Assembly (NCBI RefSeq): GCF_000472445.1
Contig: NZ_AXAJ01000004.1
Coordinates: 124,001-188,000, forward strand
Direction of reading: 5' to 3'
Length of the DNA: 64,000 bases
Origin: Burkholderia sp. WSM2230
GTDB lineage: Bacteria; Pseudomonadota; Gammaproteobacteria; Burkholderiales; Burkholderiaceae
The notes beneath the pieces were generated by a model. It made no database searches. It had not been told where the DNA came from and saw nothing but the letters and a program-made list of their open reading frames with translations. Shown one piece after another: positions 8,261 to 18,831 of the stretch. Made by a program: the position numbers and the translations under genes. Each line of letters starts with the position of its first letter. Position 1 is the stretch's first letter.

Positions 8261-8303
8261 ATCACCTGAAGCACCGCATAATTCCCCAGTAACTGACCCA
8301 GCC

Positions 8304-8350
8304 CCGGTTTCCGACCGGCGGCCCTGCTTTGCGTTTTTGTCGTCCGGTCG
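8304..8350 (+). promoter_or_regulatory. Alternative hairpins between leuA leader and leuA
   Basis: ACCGG at 8314-8318 can pair with CCGGT at 8304-8308, or, as CGACCGG (8312-8318), with CCGGTCG at 8344-8350. The two structures exclude each other. A GCGTTTTTG tract at 8331-8339 lies inside the larger one. This resembles an attenuator, though I could not build a classic stem ending directly in the T-run. Confidence 0.35.
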
Positions 8351-8374
8351 ACTACCCACTTGTCGAATCTACGG

Positions 8375-10102
8375 ATGATGAAAATGTTGAAAAACCCCGC
8401 AACGAAGTACCGCTCGTTCAAGCCCATCAATTTGACGGACCGCCAGTGGCCGTCGCGCACCATCACGCGCGCGCCAATCTGGATGAGCACCGACCTGCGC
8501 GACGGCAACCAGGCCCTCTTCGAGCCGATGAACAGCGAGCGCAAAATGCGCATGTTCAAGACGCTTGTGCAGATCGGCTTCAAGGAAATCGAAGTGGCGT
8601 TTCCGTCGGCATCGCAGACCGATTTCAATTTCGTGCGCGAGTTGATCGAGGGTGGCCACATTCCCGACGACGTCACGATCGAAGTGTTGACCCAGGCTCG
8701 CGACGACCTGATCGAACGCACCTTCGAATCGTTGCGCGGTGCGCCGCGCGCGATCGTCCATCTGTACAACGCAACGGCGCCGGAATTCCGCAAGATCGTG
8801 TTCGGCCTCGATCAGAACGGCGTCAAGGAACTCGCGCAAAAAGCCGCGCGCACGATGAAGCGTCTTGCCGATGCCACGCCGGAAACGCACTTCACGCTGC
8901 AATACAGCCCGGAAGTGTTCAGCGGCACCGAACTTGAATTCGCGAAGGAAGTCTGCGACGCCGTGTTCGACATCTGGCAACCGACGCCCGAGCACAAGGC
9001 CATCGTCAACTTGCCGGCCACCGTCGAAATGGCCACGCCGAATGTGTACGCCGACCAGATCGAATGGATGCATCGCAATCTCGCGCGCCGCGATTCGCTG
9101 ATCGTTTCCGTGCATCCGCACAACGACCGCGGCACGGCCGTGGCCGCTGCGGAACTTGCCGTGATGGCCGGCGCGGACCGCATCGAAGGGTGCCTGTTCG
9201 GCAACGGCGAACGTACGGGCAACGTGGACCTCGTGACGCTGGCGTTGAATCTGTACACGCAGGGCGTCGACCCCGAGCTCGATTTCTCGAACATCAACGA
9301 AGTCGCGCGCACGGCCGAGGAATGCACGCAGTTGCCGGTGCATCCGCGTCACCCGTATGTCGGCGATCTGGTGTTCACGGCGTTCTCCGGCTCACATCAG
9401 GACGCGATCAAGAAAGGCTTTGCCGTGCAGAAGCCGGACGCGCTGTGGGAAGTGCCCTACATGCCGATCGATCCCAACGACCTCGGCCGCACATACGACT
9501 CCGTGATTCGCGTGAACAGCCAGTCGGGCAAGGGCGGCATCGCTTATCTGCTCGAGCAGAGCTACGGCGTCGTGTTGCCGCGCCGCTTGCAGGTGGATTT
9601 CAGCTCGGCCGTGCAGCGCTTCACCGATACGAGCGGACAGGAAGTCACGTCATCGCAGATCTGGGAGTTGTTCCAGCAGGAATATGTGCGCACCACGGCG
9701 CCGGTTCATTACGTCGGCCACAGCCTGTCCGAGCAGGACGGACGCGAGCGCATCAAGCTGACCGTCGATATCGACGGCGCGCGCCGCGTGTTGCACGGCG
9801 AAGGCAACGGTCCGCTCGACGCCCTCATGCACGCGCTGGACGTGCCGGTGCGCATCCAGCACTACGAAGAGCGCGCGTTGACGCAAGGCGCGGATGCCCG
9901 CGCGGTGGCTGTCGCCGAAATGGCAGGCGCGGACGTGACCGGCAGCGCGTTCGGCGTGGGTATCGACGCCAATCTGGTAACGGCGTCGATTCGCGCGGTA
10001 ATCAGCGGCGTGAATCGCGCCTATGCCCGTGCTACAGACGAGGCGAAGCAACGCTTTTTCGACAGGGCGCTCAACGACGAAGCCGAGCGCGCCGAGGCAT
10101 GA
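8375..10102 (+). CDS. leuA: 2-isopropylmalate synthase
   Basis: A 575-residue cytoplasmic enzyme that condenses acetyl-CoA with 2-oxoisovalerate, the first committed step of leucine synthesis. The catalytic TIM barrel (about 25-330) carries [11 protein letters not shown] with the metal-binding Asp, and HPHNDRGT with the metal-binding His residues. A linker follows, then the C-terminal regulatory domain (about 430-565) that binds leucine for feedback inhibition. It belongs to the longer, yeast-like LeuA class. Several in-frame ATGs lie at 8375-8384; 8375 is taken, with no strong ribosome site for any. A leucine-rich leader precedes it and a terminator follows. Confidence 0.95.
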   Translation: MMKMLKNPATKYRSFKPINLTDRQWPSRTITRAPIWMSTDLRDGNQALFEPMNSERKMRMFKTLVQIGFKEIEVAFPSASQTDFNFVRELIEGGHIPDDVTIEVLTQARDDLIERTFESLRGAPRAIVHLYNATAPEFRKIVFGLDQNGVKELAQKAARTMKRLADATPETHFTLQYSPEVFSGTELEFAKEVCDAVFDIWQPTPEHKAIVNLPATVEMATPNVYADQIEWMHRNLARRDSLIVSVHPHNDRGTAVAAAELAVMAGADRIEGCLFGNGERTGNVDLVTLALNLYTQGVDPELDFSNINEVARTAEECTQLPVHPRHPYVGDLVFTAFSGSHQDAIKKGFAVQKPDALWEVPYMPIDPNDLGRTYDSVIRVNSQSGKGGIAYLLEQSYGVVLPRRLQVDFSSAVQRFTDTSGQEVTSSQIWELFQQEYVRTTAPVHYVGHSLSEQDGRERIKLTVDIDGARRVLHGEGNGPLDALMHALDVPVRIQHYEERALTQGADARAVAVAEMAGADVTGSAFGVGIDANLVTASIRAVISGVNRAYARATDEAKQRFFDRALNDEAERAEA

Positions 10103-10144
10103 GCCGCGGCTGACCGCGTCTGACTGACGGTCTGACAAACAAGA

Positions 10145-10184
10145 AGGGGCGCTCTGTGCAGTTCACAGGGCGCCCCTCTCTTTT
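10145..10184 (+). terminator. Terminator after leuA
   Basis: AGGGGCGC and GCGCCCCT form a perfect stem, extended by CTGTG/CACAG around a 5-base loop, and CTCTTTT follows. It sits between convergent genes and read the other way is followed by TCTTGTTT, so it may serve both. Confidence 0.85.
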
Positions 10185-10237
10185 ACCGCATACCCGAGCG
10201 GCTCTTCTCACCAGGCACTATGCCCGATGAATCCGCT

Positions 10238-11005
10238 TCACTCAGTCCACGCATCAGGCAAACTGTGCGTGAGCGTCGACACAAAACGCGCGGTTTCCTC
10301 CTGCTGCGGCCGCATGAAGACATCGCGCGACGGGCCCGCCTCCACCACCACGCCGTTGTTCAGAAACACCACGTCGCGCGCGATGGTCGCCGCGAGCCGC
10401 AAATCGTGCGTCGCCATCAGCATGGTCATGCCTTCGCTCGCGAGCTGCTTGAGCACCTCCACCACTTCGGCGGCGAGGCCGGGATCGAGCGCGGAGGTGG
10501 GTTCGTCGCACAGCAATACTTCCGGCGACGGCGCCAACGCACGGGCAATCGCCACGCGCTGCTGCTGTCCGCCCGAGAGCGTGACGGGCCACGCATCGCC
10601 CTTGTGCGCGATGCCGACTTTCTCGAGCAGTTCGTCGGCGCGAGCGCGCGCCTTTTCCTTGTCCCACTTGAGCACGGTCAGCAGCCCTTCCATCACGTTC
10701 TGACGCACCGTCAGATGCGGAAACAGCTGGAAGTTCTGAAACACCATGCCGGTGCGGCGCCGGATGGTCAGCACCGTTTCGCGCGACGGCCGCTCGTCTG
10801 GACTGAACGTAAGCTTCTGATCGCCGATTTCGAGCGAACCGGCCTCGGGAATCTCGAGCAGGTTCACGCAGCGCAGCAGCGTGCTCTTGCCGCTGCCCGA
10901 GGGGCCGATGAGCGCGGTTACGTTGCCCTGAGCGAGTTGCAGATCGACCGAATTGAGCACGCGGTGCCCGGAAAAGTACTTGTCGATTTTTTCCAGTCGG
11001 ATCAT
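10238..11005 (-). CDS. Amino acid ABC transporter ATP-binding protein
   Basis: A 255-residue ATPase that powers the adjoining permease. Visible motifs are Walker [10 protein letters not shown] (about 35-43), the Q-loop in VFQNFQLF, the signature LSGGQQQR, Walker B VLLCDEPTSALDP and the switch His in MATHDLR. It belongs to the polar amino acid group (GlnQ/HisP/TcyN). The ATG at 11005 overlaps the permease stop codon as ATGA, so translation is coupled. The order permease-ATPase and the strong TcyL likeness of the permease point to a cystine-type system. Confidence 0.92.
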   Translation of the reverse strand: MIRLEKIDKYFSGHRVLNSVDLQLAQGNVTALIGPSGSGKSTLLRCVNLLEIPEAGSLEIGDQKLTFSPDERPSRETVLTIRRRTGMVFQNFQLFPHLTVRQNVMEGLLTVLKWDKEKARARADELLEKVGIAHKGDAWPVTLSGGQQQRVAIARALAPSPEVLLCDEPTSALDPGLAAEVVEVLKQLASEGMTMLMATHDLRLAATIARDVVFLNNGVVVEAGPSRDVFMRPQQEETARFVSTLTHSLPDAWTE

Positions 11006-11682
11006 CAGTTGCCCGCCTGAAAGAGTGCATGACGGCCGAATTTGCGCTCCAGCCTCACCTGCGCAGACGACAGCACCGAGCTGAACAGCAGATACACCAG
11101 CGCGGCCTCGGTATATAGAATCAAAGGTTCGTAGGTGACCGAAGCAATTCTCTGCGCGGCCTGGAACACCTCCGGCACGGTCAGCACCGCAGCGAGCGAC
11201 GTGTCCTTCACGAGCGCGATGAACGAGTTGGACAACGGCGGCAACGCGACGCGCGCCGCTTGCGGGAGAATCGCTCGACGCAGCGCCTGCTCGCGCGTCA
11301 TGCCCATCGAATACGCGGCTTCCCACTGTCCTTTCGGAATCGACTCGATCACACCGCGTATCACCTCGGAGTTATACGCGCCCACGTTCAGCGAAAAACC
11401 AATGATCGCCGCGGTCAACGGATCGAGCACGATGCCGACGTTCGGCAAGCCGTAGAAGATCACGAATAGTTGCACGAGCAACGGTGAGCCACGAAAGAGC
11501 CACACGTAGAAACGCACGGCCGCCACCGCCCACTTCGGCCCGAAAAGCCGCACAAGCGCGACAATGAACGCGAGAGCGAGCCCGATAGCGAACGACGCCA
11601 GCGTAAGCGGCACCGTGAACACGAGCCCCGCATACAGCAGGGGCCACAGCGACTGCGCCATCAGATGCAACCATGCCGGCAT
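11005..11682 (-). CDS. Polar amino acid (cystine-type) ABC transporter permease
   Basis: A 225-residue inner-membrane protein with about five helices and the EAA loop (GQWEAAYSMGMTREQALRRAILPQA, here residues about 118-142) that docks the ATPase. The stretch from FRGSPLLVQLFVIFYGLP through LPPLSNSFIALVKDTSLAA matches the E. coli cystine permease TcyL (YecS) more closely than the glutamine or histidine permeases, as I remember them. It lies 22 bases after the substrate-binding protein gene and overlaps the ATPase gene. It contributes the membrane channel; the exact substrate is inferred. Confidence 0.9.
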   Translation of the reverse strand: MPAWLHLMAQSLWPLLYAGLVFTVPLTLASFAIGLALAFIVALVRLFGPKWAVAAVRFYVWLFRGSPLLVQLFVIFYGLPNVGIVLDPLTAAIIGFSLNVGAYNSEVIRGVIESIPKGQWEAAYSMGMTREQALRRAILPQAARVALPPLSNSFIALVKDTSLAAVLTVPEVFQAAQRIASVTYEPLILYTEAALVYLLFSSVLSSAQVRLERKFGRHALFQAGN

Positions 11683-11704
11683 GATTCAGTCTCGCGAAAG
11701 GCGT

Positions 11705-12487
11705 TTACTGGGAGACGTCCTTGCCGAAGTACTTCTGCGAAATCTTCGCGTACGTGCCGTCTTTCTTCATATCGGCAAGCGCCTTGTTGATCGCCGCAAC
11801 GAGTTCAGGGCTGCCCTTGCGAATCAGCACAGCGGACTTGTCACTGCTTTGCGCCGAGGTATCCAGTGCGGCGATCTTCACCTTTGCATCCGGCTTGTGC
11901 TTCTTGAAGTCGAGGAACGACAGCGAATCGTTGACCGTTGCATCCACTCGGCCCGCGGTCAACAGGTCGATCGACTCGTTAAAGCCCTGCACCGGAATCA
12001 CTTCGGCGCCATGCGACGCGGCGATCTTGCCGAAGTTGCTGGTCAGCGTATTGGCCGACTTCTTGCCTTTCAGGTCGTCGAAAGTCTTGATCGTGTTGTT
12101 GTCCGAGCGCACTATCAGCGCCGCGTGCGACGTGATGTACGGATCGGAGAAATCGTATTTCACTTTGCGCGCGTCCGTGACCGCGACTTCATTGATCACC
12201 GCGTCATAGCGGTTCACGTCGAGCCCCGCGATCAGGCCGTCCCATTTGCCTTCGACGAATTGCGGCTTGACGCCGAGCCGCTGCGCGATCTGCGTGCCGA
12301 TCTCCACGTCGAAGCCGGTCAGCTTGCCCGATTCGTCGTGGTACGTGAACGGCGCATAGGTGCCTTCGGTGCCGATCCGGAACACGCCCGAGGACTTGAT
12401 CTGCGCGAAGTCATCGGCTGCGAAGACAGGGCTCACGGCGAGCGCATGCAACAGCGCAACCAGCAGAATGGAACGAATCGACTTCAT
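11705..12487 (-). CDS. Amino acid ABC transporter substrate-binding protein
   Basis: A 260-residue periplasmic binding protein (SBP_bac_3 family). A signal peptide (residues 1-23, cleavage after VFA) precedes the first lobe with GVFRIGTEGTYAPFTYHD, which contains the amino acid ligand residues, then FDVEIGTQIAQRLG. The second lobe carries SFLDFKK and the closing GTYAKISQKYFG. It resembles the E. coli cystine binder TcyJ (FliY). GGGAG precedes the ATG at 12487. First gene of a three-gene operon with permease and ATPase. Confidence 0.9.
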   Translation of the reverse strand: MKSIRSILLVALLHALAVSPVFAADDFAQIKSSGVFRIGTEGTYAPFTYHDESGKLTGFDVEIGTQIAQRLGVKPQFVEGKWDGLIAGLDVNRYDAVINEVAVTDARKVKYDFSDPYITSHAALIVRSDNNTIKTFDDLKGKKSANTLTSNFGKIAASHGAEVIPVQGFNESIDLLTAGRVDATVNDSLSFLDFKKHKPDAKVKIAALDTSAQSSDKSAVLIRKGSPELVAAINKALADMKKDGTYAKISQKYFGKDVSQ

Positions 12488-12838
12488 GAGAGGCTCCCTA
12501 AAGTGGCCAGGCCGTATGCCTGGTCTTGTGTTGGCAGTCCCGCAGGCGAGCTCGCCCGGCGGAGTGGGCGGACTGTAGCAAACGGCTTGCCTTTTTACAA
12601 AGGATCAGGTTTCCAATTCATATGCGCATGCGTGCTAAGCCGCAGCTATGGCGTTCGTCATCGCATGAATTTCAACTCTACAGCAGATGTGACGACGCGG
12701 CATGCATCGCAACATGGAACATGGGCGGGCGCCATCGGGGAAAACGCGAGACGGGCGTGCCGCGGCGAATGCGCAGCAGCATGAGAAACGCGGCGCGGGC
12801 TTTGCGCGCCCGCGCCGCGTGTTGCAAATTCCAGGCCT
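12488..12838. other. Intergenic region with leader hairpin of the ABC operon
   Basis: No gene was seen in these 350 bases. CCAGGC (12507-12512) and GCCTGG (12518-12523) form a hairpin about 20 bases before the binding-protein start, within its 5' leader. The other end holds the pyrimidine operon terminator. Confidence 0.45.
12789..12819 (-). terminator. GC-rich hairpin ending the pyrimidine operon
   Basis: Arms CGCGGCGCGGGC and GCCCGCGCCGCG pair perfectly over 12 bp around a 7-base loop, 19 bases after the dihydropyrimidinase stop codon. On the minus strand only CGTTTCTC follows, a weak U-tract. Confidence 0.6.
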
Positions 12839-14341
<1,503 letters not shown>

Positions 14342-15853
14342 TTACGCGCTCGCCACGCGCGCGCTCGGTCCCTTGCTGAGCTTCATCCATGCGCTATAGA
14401 CGATGGACGCCAATGCAAGCCCGACAAACCATGCATAGGTATAGAGCGTATTGAAGATCGACGGCACGTTGGCAAACGAAGCCGGAAAGGCTGTGTGCAG
14501 AAAACCAGGCAGATTCGGCAACACGCCGATCACGAGCGCAACCACCGCGCCGATATTCCAGCCGCCCGTGTAGCTGTATTCGCCGCGCTCGTCGAAGAGT
14601 TCACGCGGATCGAGGCGCGTGCCGCGAATCAGGAAATAGTCGACCATCAGAATGCCCGCCACCGGACCCAGAAGCGCCGAATAGCCGACGAGCCACGTGA
14701 AGATGTAGCCCTGCGTGGTCGCGAGAATCTTCCACGGCATCATGACGATCGCGATCGTCGCCGTAATCATGCCGCCGGCGCGATACGAAATGCCCTTTGG
14801 CCACAGGCTCGAAAAATCATAGGCGGGACCGACGAGATTCGCGGCCAGATTGCAGCACATCGTGTCGAGCGTGAGGATAACGAGCGCAAGGCCGACGCCG
14901 GTGCCCGTCATGCGGCTCGTCAGATCGATCGGGTCCCAGATCGCCTTGCCGTAGATCACCACCGTCGCCGAGGTCACGACGACGGAGATCACCGAGAGCA
15001 GAGCCATCGGCACCGGCAAGCCAATCGACTGACCGACCATCTGGTCGCGCTGCGTCCTCGCAAAGCGTGTGAAGTCAGGAATGTTCAGCGCAAGCGTGGC
15101 CCAGAACCCGACCATCGCCGTGAGGCCGGGCCAGAAGGTGGCCCAGAACATCCCCTCTTTCTTGCCGCCGGGCACGAACTGCGACGGTGCCGAAAGCATC
15201 GAGCCGAGACCGCCCGCCTTCGACGTCGCCCACCACACGAGCGCAATGCACATCACGATCTTGATCGGCGCCGACCAGCTTTCGAGCCAGCGGATGGAAT
15301 CCGTGCCGTGCACGATGAAGTAGATCTGCAGCGCCCAGAACACCAGAAAACAGGCGAGCTGTCCAATGGAAATGTCGATAAACGGCAAGGCCGCGCCATG
15401 CAGCGCGTTGCCGGTCAGAATATTCAGCAGCGTATAGATCGCGCTGCCGCCGAGCCAGGTTTGAATGCCGTACCAGCCGCATGCCACGATGGCGCGCAGC
15501 ATTGCAGGCAGCTTGGCGCCCTGGGTGCCGAACGACGAACGCACCAGCACCGCATACGGAATACCGTGCTTTGCGCCCGCGTGGCCGATCAGCAGCATCG
15601 GCACGAGCACGATCAGATTGCCGAGCAGCACGGTCACTACCGCTTGCCACGGCGACATGCCCTGTTCGGTCAAACCGGCGGCAAGCATGTATGACGCAAT
15701 GTTCATCACCATGCCGACCCACAGCGCGGCGAAGTGATACCAGCGCCATGTGCGCTGCGCGGTGCCGGTCGGCGCGAGGTCGTCGTTGTAAAGACTGCTG
15801 CCCTGCGCGCCGGCCGCGAATTGCGGATCGGCGGATTGCGCGGTCTGCTTCAT
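14342..15853 (-). CDS. NCS1 family pyrimidine/hydantoin permease
   Basis: A 503-residue inner-membrane symporter of the nucleobase:cation symporter-1 family with about twelve helices. Family marks include YNDDLAPT near the N-terminus, WVGMVMNIASYMLAAGL in helix 1, QTWLGGSAIY, NIPDFTRFAR and the VDYFLIRG loop. Members carry uracil, allantoin, cytosine or hydantoins with Na+ or H+. Its place inside the reductive pyrimidine operon suggests uracil or thymine uptake, or dihydropyrimidine uptake. GGAG lies eight bases before ATG 15853. Confidence 0.92.
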   Translation of the reverse strand: MKQTAQSADPQFAAGAQGSSLYNDDLAPTGTAQRTWRWYHFAALWVGMVMNIASYMLAAGLTEQGMSPWQAVVTVLLGNLIVLVPMLLIGHAGAKHGIPYAVLVRSSFGTQGAKLPAMLRAIVACGWYGIQTWLGGSAIYTLLNILTGNALHGAALPFIDISIGQLACFLVFWALQIYFIVHGTDSIRWLESWSAPIKIVMCIALVWWATSKAGGLGSMLSAPSQFVPGGKKEGMFWATFWPGLTAMVGFWATLALNIPDFTRFARTQRDQMVGQSIGLPVPMALLSVISVVVTSATVVIYGKAIWDPIDLTSRMTGTGVGLALVILTLDTMCCNLAANLVGPAYDFSSLWPKGISYRAGGMITATIAIVMMPWKILATTQGYIFTWLVGYSALLGPVAGILMVDYFLIRGTRLDPRELFDERGEYSYTGGWNIGAVVALVIGVLPNLPGFLHTAFPASFANVPSIFNTLYTYAWFVGLALASIVYSAWMKLSKGPSARVASA

Positions 15854-15967
15854 CGAAAGATCTCCACTTGATCGTTGAAGCCCGCGCGGTTTCTGTTGGC
15901 GCGTCGGGCGTTAAAGGGAAACACGGCTCATGCGCAAGCGCTGCACGATGATAAAAAAGCCCCTGTT

Positions 15968-17296
15968 TCAGGCCGCCTTCGCTGCGTGCGCCGGCTCCTC
16001 GCCTGTGCGCGCTTCATGTGCGTTGCTCTGTGCGGCATTCACGCGCGCCGGATTGTTCGGATGGGTGGTCCAGTTCGCGTATTCGCCGTTATCCACGCGC
16101 TCCATCGTGATGCATTGCTCGACGGGGCACACGTGCATGCACAGATTGCAGCCCACACATTCGGAGTCCATCACTTCAAAATGCCGGACGCCATCTTTTT
16201 CTTTCATGATCGCCTGGTGCGCAGTGTCTTCGCACGCGATATGACACAGCCCGCATTGAATGCACTTGTCCTGATCGATGCGCGCCTTGATGCTGTAGTT
16301 GAGGTTCAGATACTTCCAGTCGGTGACGTTGGGTACTGCGCGGCCGCGAATATCGTCGAGTGTCGCGTAGCCTTTTTCATCCATCCAGTTGGACAGGCCG
16401 TCCGCGAGATCCGTCACGATGCGAAAGCCGTAGTGCATTGCCGCCGTGCAAACCTGCACGCTGCCCGCGCCGAGTACCATGAATTCGGCCGCATCGCGCC
16501 ACGTGGAAATGCCGCCTATGCCCGATATCGGGAGGTTCGGCGTCTGTTCGTCGCGTGCGATTTCGGCGACCATATTAAGCGCGATCGGCTTCACCGCCGG
16601 GCCGCAATAGCCTCCATGCGTGCCCTTGCCGTCGACCATCGGCAGCGGCGACATGGCGTCCAGATCGACGGCGACAATCGAGTTGATCGTGTTGATCAAC
16701 GACACGCCGTCCGCGCCGCCCTTGTACGCAGCACGCGAACCGAGGCGGATGTCGGTAATGTTCGGCGTAAGTTTCACGAGGCACGGCAGGCTCGTGCCTT
16801 CCTTCACCCAGCGCGTGACCATTTCGATGTACTCGGGAACCTGGCCGACCGCCGAGCCCATTCCTCGCTCGCTCATGCCGTGCGGACAGCCAAAGTTCAA
16901 TTCCACCGCATCGGCGCCGGTGTCTTCGACGAGCGGCAGTATCCATTTCCAGTCGCGCTCGTTGCACGGCACCATCAGCGACACGATCATCGCGCGCTCG
17001 GGCCAGTCGCGTTTCACTTGCGCTATCTCGCGCAGATTCACTTCGAGCGGACGATCGGTAATCAGCTCGATGTTATTGAGCCCCGCAACACGCTGGCCGT
17101 TCCATTGCACCGCGCCGTAGCGCGAGCTCACGTTGACCACGTGCGGGTCGAGGCCGAGCGTCTTCCACACCACGCCGCCCCAGCCCGCTTCGAACGCGCG
17201 GTTCACGTTATAGGCTTTGTCGGTCGGCGGCGCGGAAGCGAGCCAGAAAGGATTCGGCGATGTAATGCCGGCAATCGTACAGCGCAGATCGGCCAT
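15968..17296 (-). CDS. preA: NAD-dependent dihydropyrimidine dehydrogenase subunit PreA
   Basis: A 442-residue protein that binds FMN and reduces uracil or thymine to the 5,6-dihydro form. The TIM-barrel domain (about 1-310) is of the dihydroorotate dehydrogenase type, with VELNFGCPH and the flavin-binding GIGGISTW. The C-terminal ferredoxin domain has two 4Fe-4S motifs, CIQCGLCHIAC and CVGCNLCMHVC. A His/Glu/Ala-rich tail of about 25 residues follows. AAGGAG precedes ATG 17296. PreT, encoded 57 bases upstream, passes electrons from NADH. Confidence 0.95.
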   Translation of the reverse strand: MADLRCTIAGITSPNPFWLASAPPTDKAYNVNRAFEAGWGGVVWKTLGLDPHVVNVSSRYGAVQWNGQRVAGLNNIELITDRPLEVNLREIAQVKRDWPERAMIVSLMVPCNERDWKWILPLVEDTGADAVELNFGCPHGMSERGMGSAVGQVPEYIEMVTRWVKEGTSLPCLVKLTPNITDIRLGSRAAYKGGADGVSLINTINSIVAVDLDAMSPLPMVDGKGTHGGYCGPAVKPIALNMVAEIARDEQTPNLPISGIGGISTWRDAAEFMVLGAGSVQVCTAAMHYGFRIVTDLADGLSNWMDEKGYATLDDIRGRAVPNVTDWKYLNLNYSIKARIDQDKCIQCGLCHIACEDTAHQAIMKEKDGVRHFEVMDSECVGCNLCMHVCPVEQCITMERVDNGEYANWTTHPNNPARVNAAQSNAHEARTGEEPAHAAKAA

Positions 17297-17353
17297 GTTC
17301 GGCTCCTTGGGGACGGCTGTTTTTATGTGACTGGGCGCGAGCGGTAGTTCGCG

Positions 17354-18703
17354 CTACGCGGCCTTCATGTCGGTGCGCGCAAACTGCGCATGAATGGCGT
17401 CGGCGGCGAGCTTGCCGTCCTGCACGGCCTGCACCGTCAGATCGATGCCATCCGTAGCCGCGCAATCGCCGCCCGCCCACACATTGGCGAGCGACGTCTG
17501 CCCGTTTGCATCGACGGCGATGCGGCTGCCGTCGAGCGTCAGCAGTTCGCGATCTATGCCAACCGCGACGAGCGTCTGACCGATTGCCTTCAGCACCATG
17601 TCTGCTTCGATCACAAAGCGCTCGGCGTCGCCCGTGCTCAACGTTCGCTCGAACTCCACGCCGGTCACCACGCCGCCCGCACCGAGCAAACGCACAGGCG
17701 TTGCGTGCGTGACGAGCGTGACGCCATTGGTCTGCGCGAACTCGCGCTCCGCCCACGTCGCGCTCATCGATTCGACGCCGCGCCGATACACCATCGTCAC
17801 CTGCGTCGCACCGAGCTTGCGGCTTTGCACCGCCGCGTCCACCGCCGTATTACCGCCGCCGATCACGACGACGCGGCGGCCTACCGGCACGCTGCCGAAG
17901 TCGCGCGCGCTGCGAATCGCTTCGATAAAATCGACTGCGTTCATCACGCCGGCCAGATCCTCGCCCGCCATCGCGAGTTCGCGCACGCCGGCAAGGCCGA
18001 TTGCGAGAAACACAGCGTCATATTGCTTGCGCAGTGCACCCAGTTCCACGTCGCGGCCGAGCGCAACACCATGCCTGATCTCGATCCCGCCGACCGAGCA
18101 TAGCCACTGCACCTCGCGCTGCGCGAAGTCGTCGACGGTTTTATAGGCTGCAATGCCGTATTCGTTGAGGCCGCCGGCCTTCTCGTGAGCGTCGAAGATC
18201 GTCACGTCGTGTCCGGCAAGCGCGAGGCGATGCGCGCACGAAAGTCCCGCCGGGCCCGCGCCGATCACGGCAACATGCCGGCCTGTCGCGGGCGCGCGCG
18301 CGAATAGCGCTTCACTGCGCGCCATCGCCCAATCGGTTGCATGGCGTTGCAGCGCGCCGATGGCTACCGGCTTTGCGTCCTGATGGTTGCGCACGCAAGC
18401 GCCTTCGCAAAGAACCTCGGTCGGGCATACTCGCGCGCACATGCCGCCGAGCGGATTAGCCGACAGGATATCCACGGCCGCGCCCTTCAGGTTGCCGTTG
18501 CCGATCTTGCGGATAAAGCCGGGAATGTCGATCTGCGTCGGGCACGCGCTAACACACGGCGCGTCATAGCAATAGTGGCAGCGGCTCGCTGCCGCGGCGG
18601 CGGCACTCGCGTCGAGCAACGGTGCAATGTCGGAGAACTCGCAGGCGAGCTGTTCGGGCGACAGGCGCTGCGCGGCGATATCGCCGGTTTGCTTGATGGC
18701 CAT
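17354..18703 (-). CDS. preT: NAD-dependent dihydropyrimidine dehydrogenase subunit PreT
   Basis: A 449-residue FAD and iron-sulfur protein, partner of PreA, similar to the small subunit of glutamate synthase. The N-terminal Fe-S domain has CHYCYDAPCVSAC (Cys42, 45, 50, 54) and RVCPTEVLCEGAC. The FAD-binding GAGPAGLS is at about 148, and the NAD-binding GGGNTAVD in the middle of the chain. It takes electrons from NADH and hands them to PreA for pyrimidine reduction. AAGGAA precedes ATG 18703. It is the second gene of the operon. Confidence 0.94.
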   Translation of the reverse strand: MAIKQTGDIAAQRLSPEQLACEFSDIAPLLDASAAAAAASRCHYCYDAPCVSACPTQIDIPGFIRKIGNGNLKGAAVDILSANPLGGMCARVCPTEVLCEGACVRNHQDAKPVAIGALQRHATDWAMARSEALFARAPATGRHVAVIGAGPAGLSCAHRLALAGHDVTIFDAHEKAGGLNEYGIAAYKTVDDFAQREVQWLCSVGGIEIRHGVALGRDVELGALRKQYDAVFLAIGLAGVRELAMAGEDLAGVMNAVDFIEAIRSARDFGSVPVGRRVVVIGGGNTAVDAAVQSRKLGATQVTMVYRRGVESMSATWAEREFAQTNGVTLVTHATPVRLLGAGGVVTGVEFERTLSTGDAERFVIEADMVLKAIGQTLVAVGIDRELLTLDGSRIAVDANGQTSLANVWAGGDCAATDGIDLTVQAVQDGKLAADAIHAQFARTDMKAA

Positions 18704-18831
18704 ACACGTTCCTTCTGTCGATGTGAGGACGCAGCCGTGCCTGTGGGCTCTCGCGTGAACGAGGCCCGCACGGCATTTTCTGGCACTGCGGTGAAGCGGC
18801 TAAAGCACTCAGGCAGCTAAAGACGGATCTA

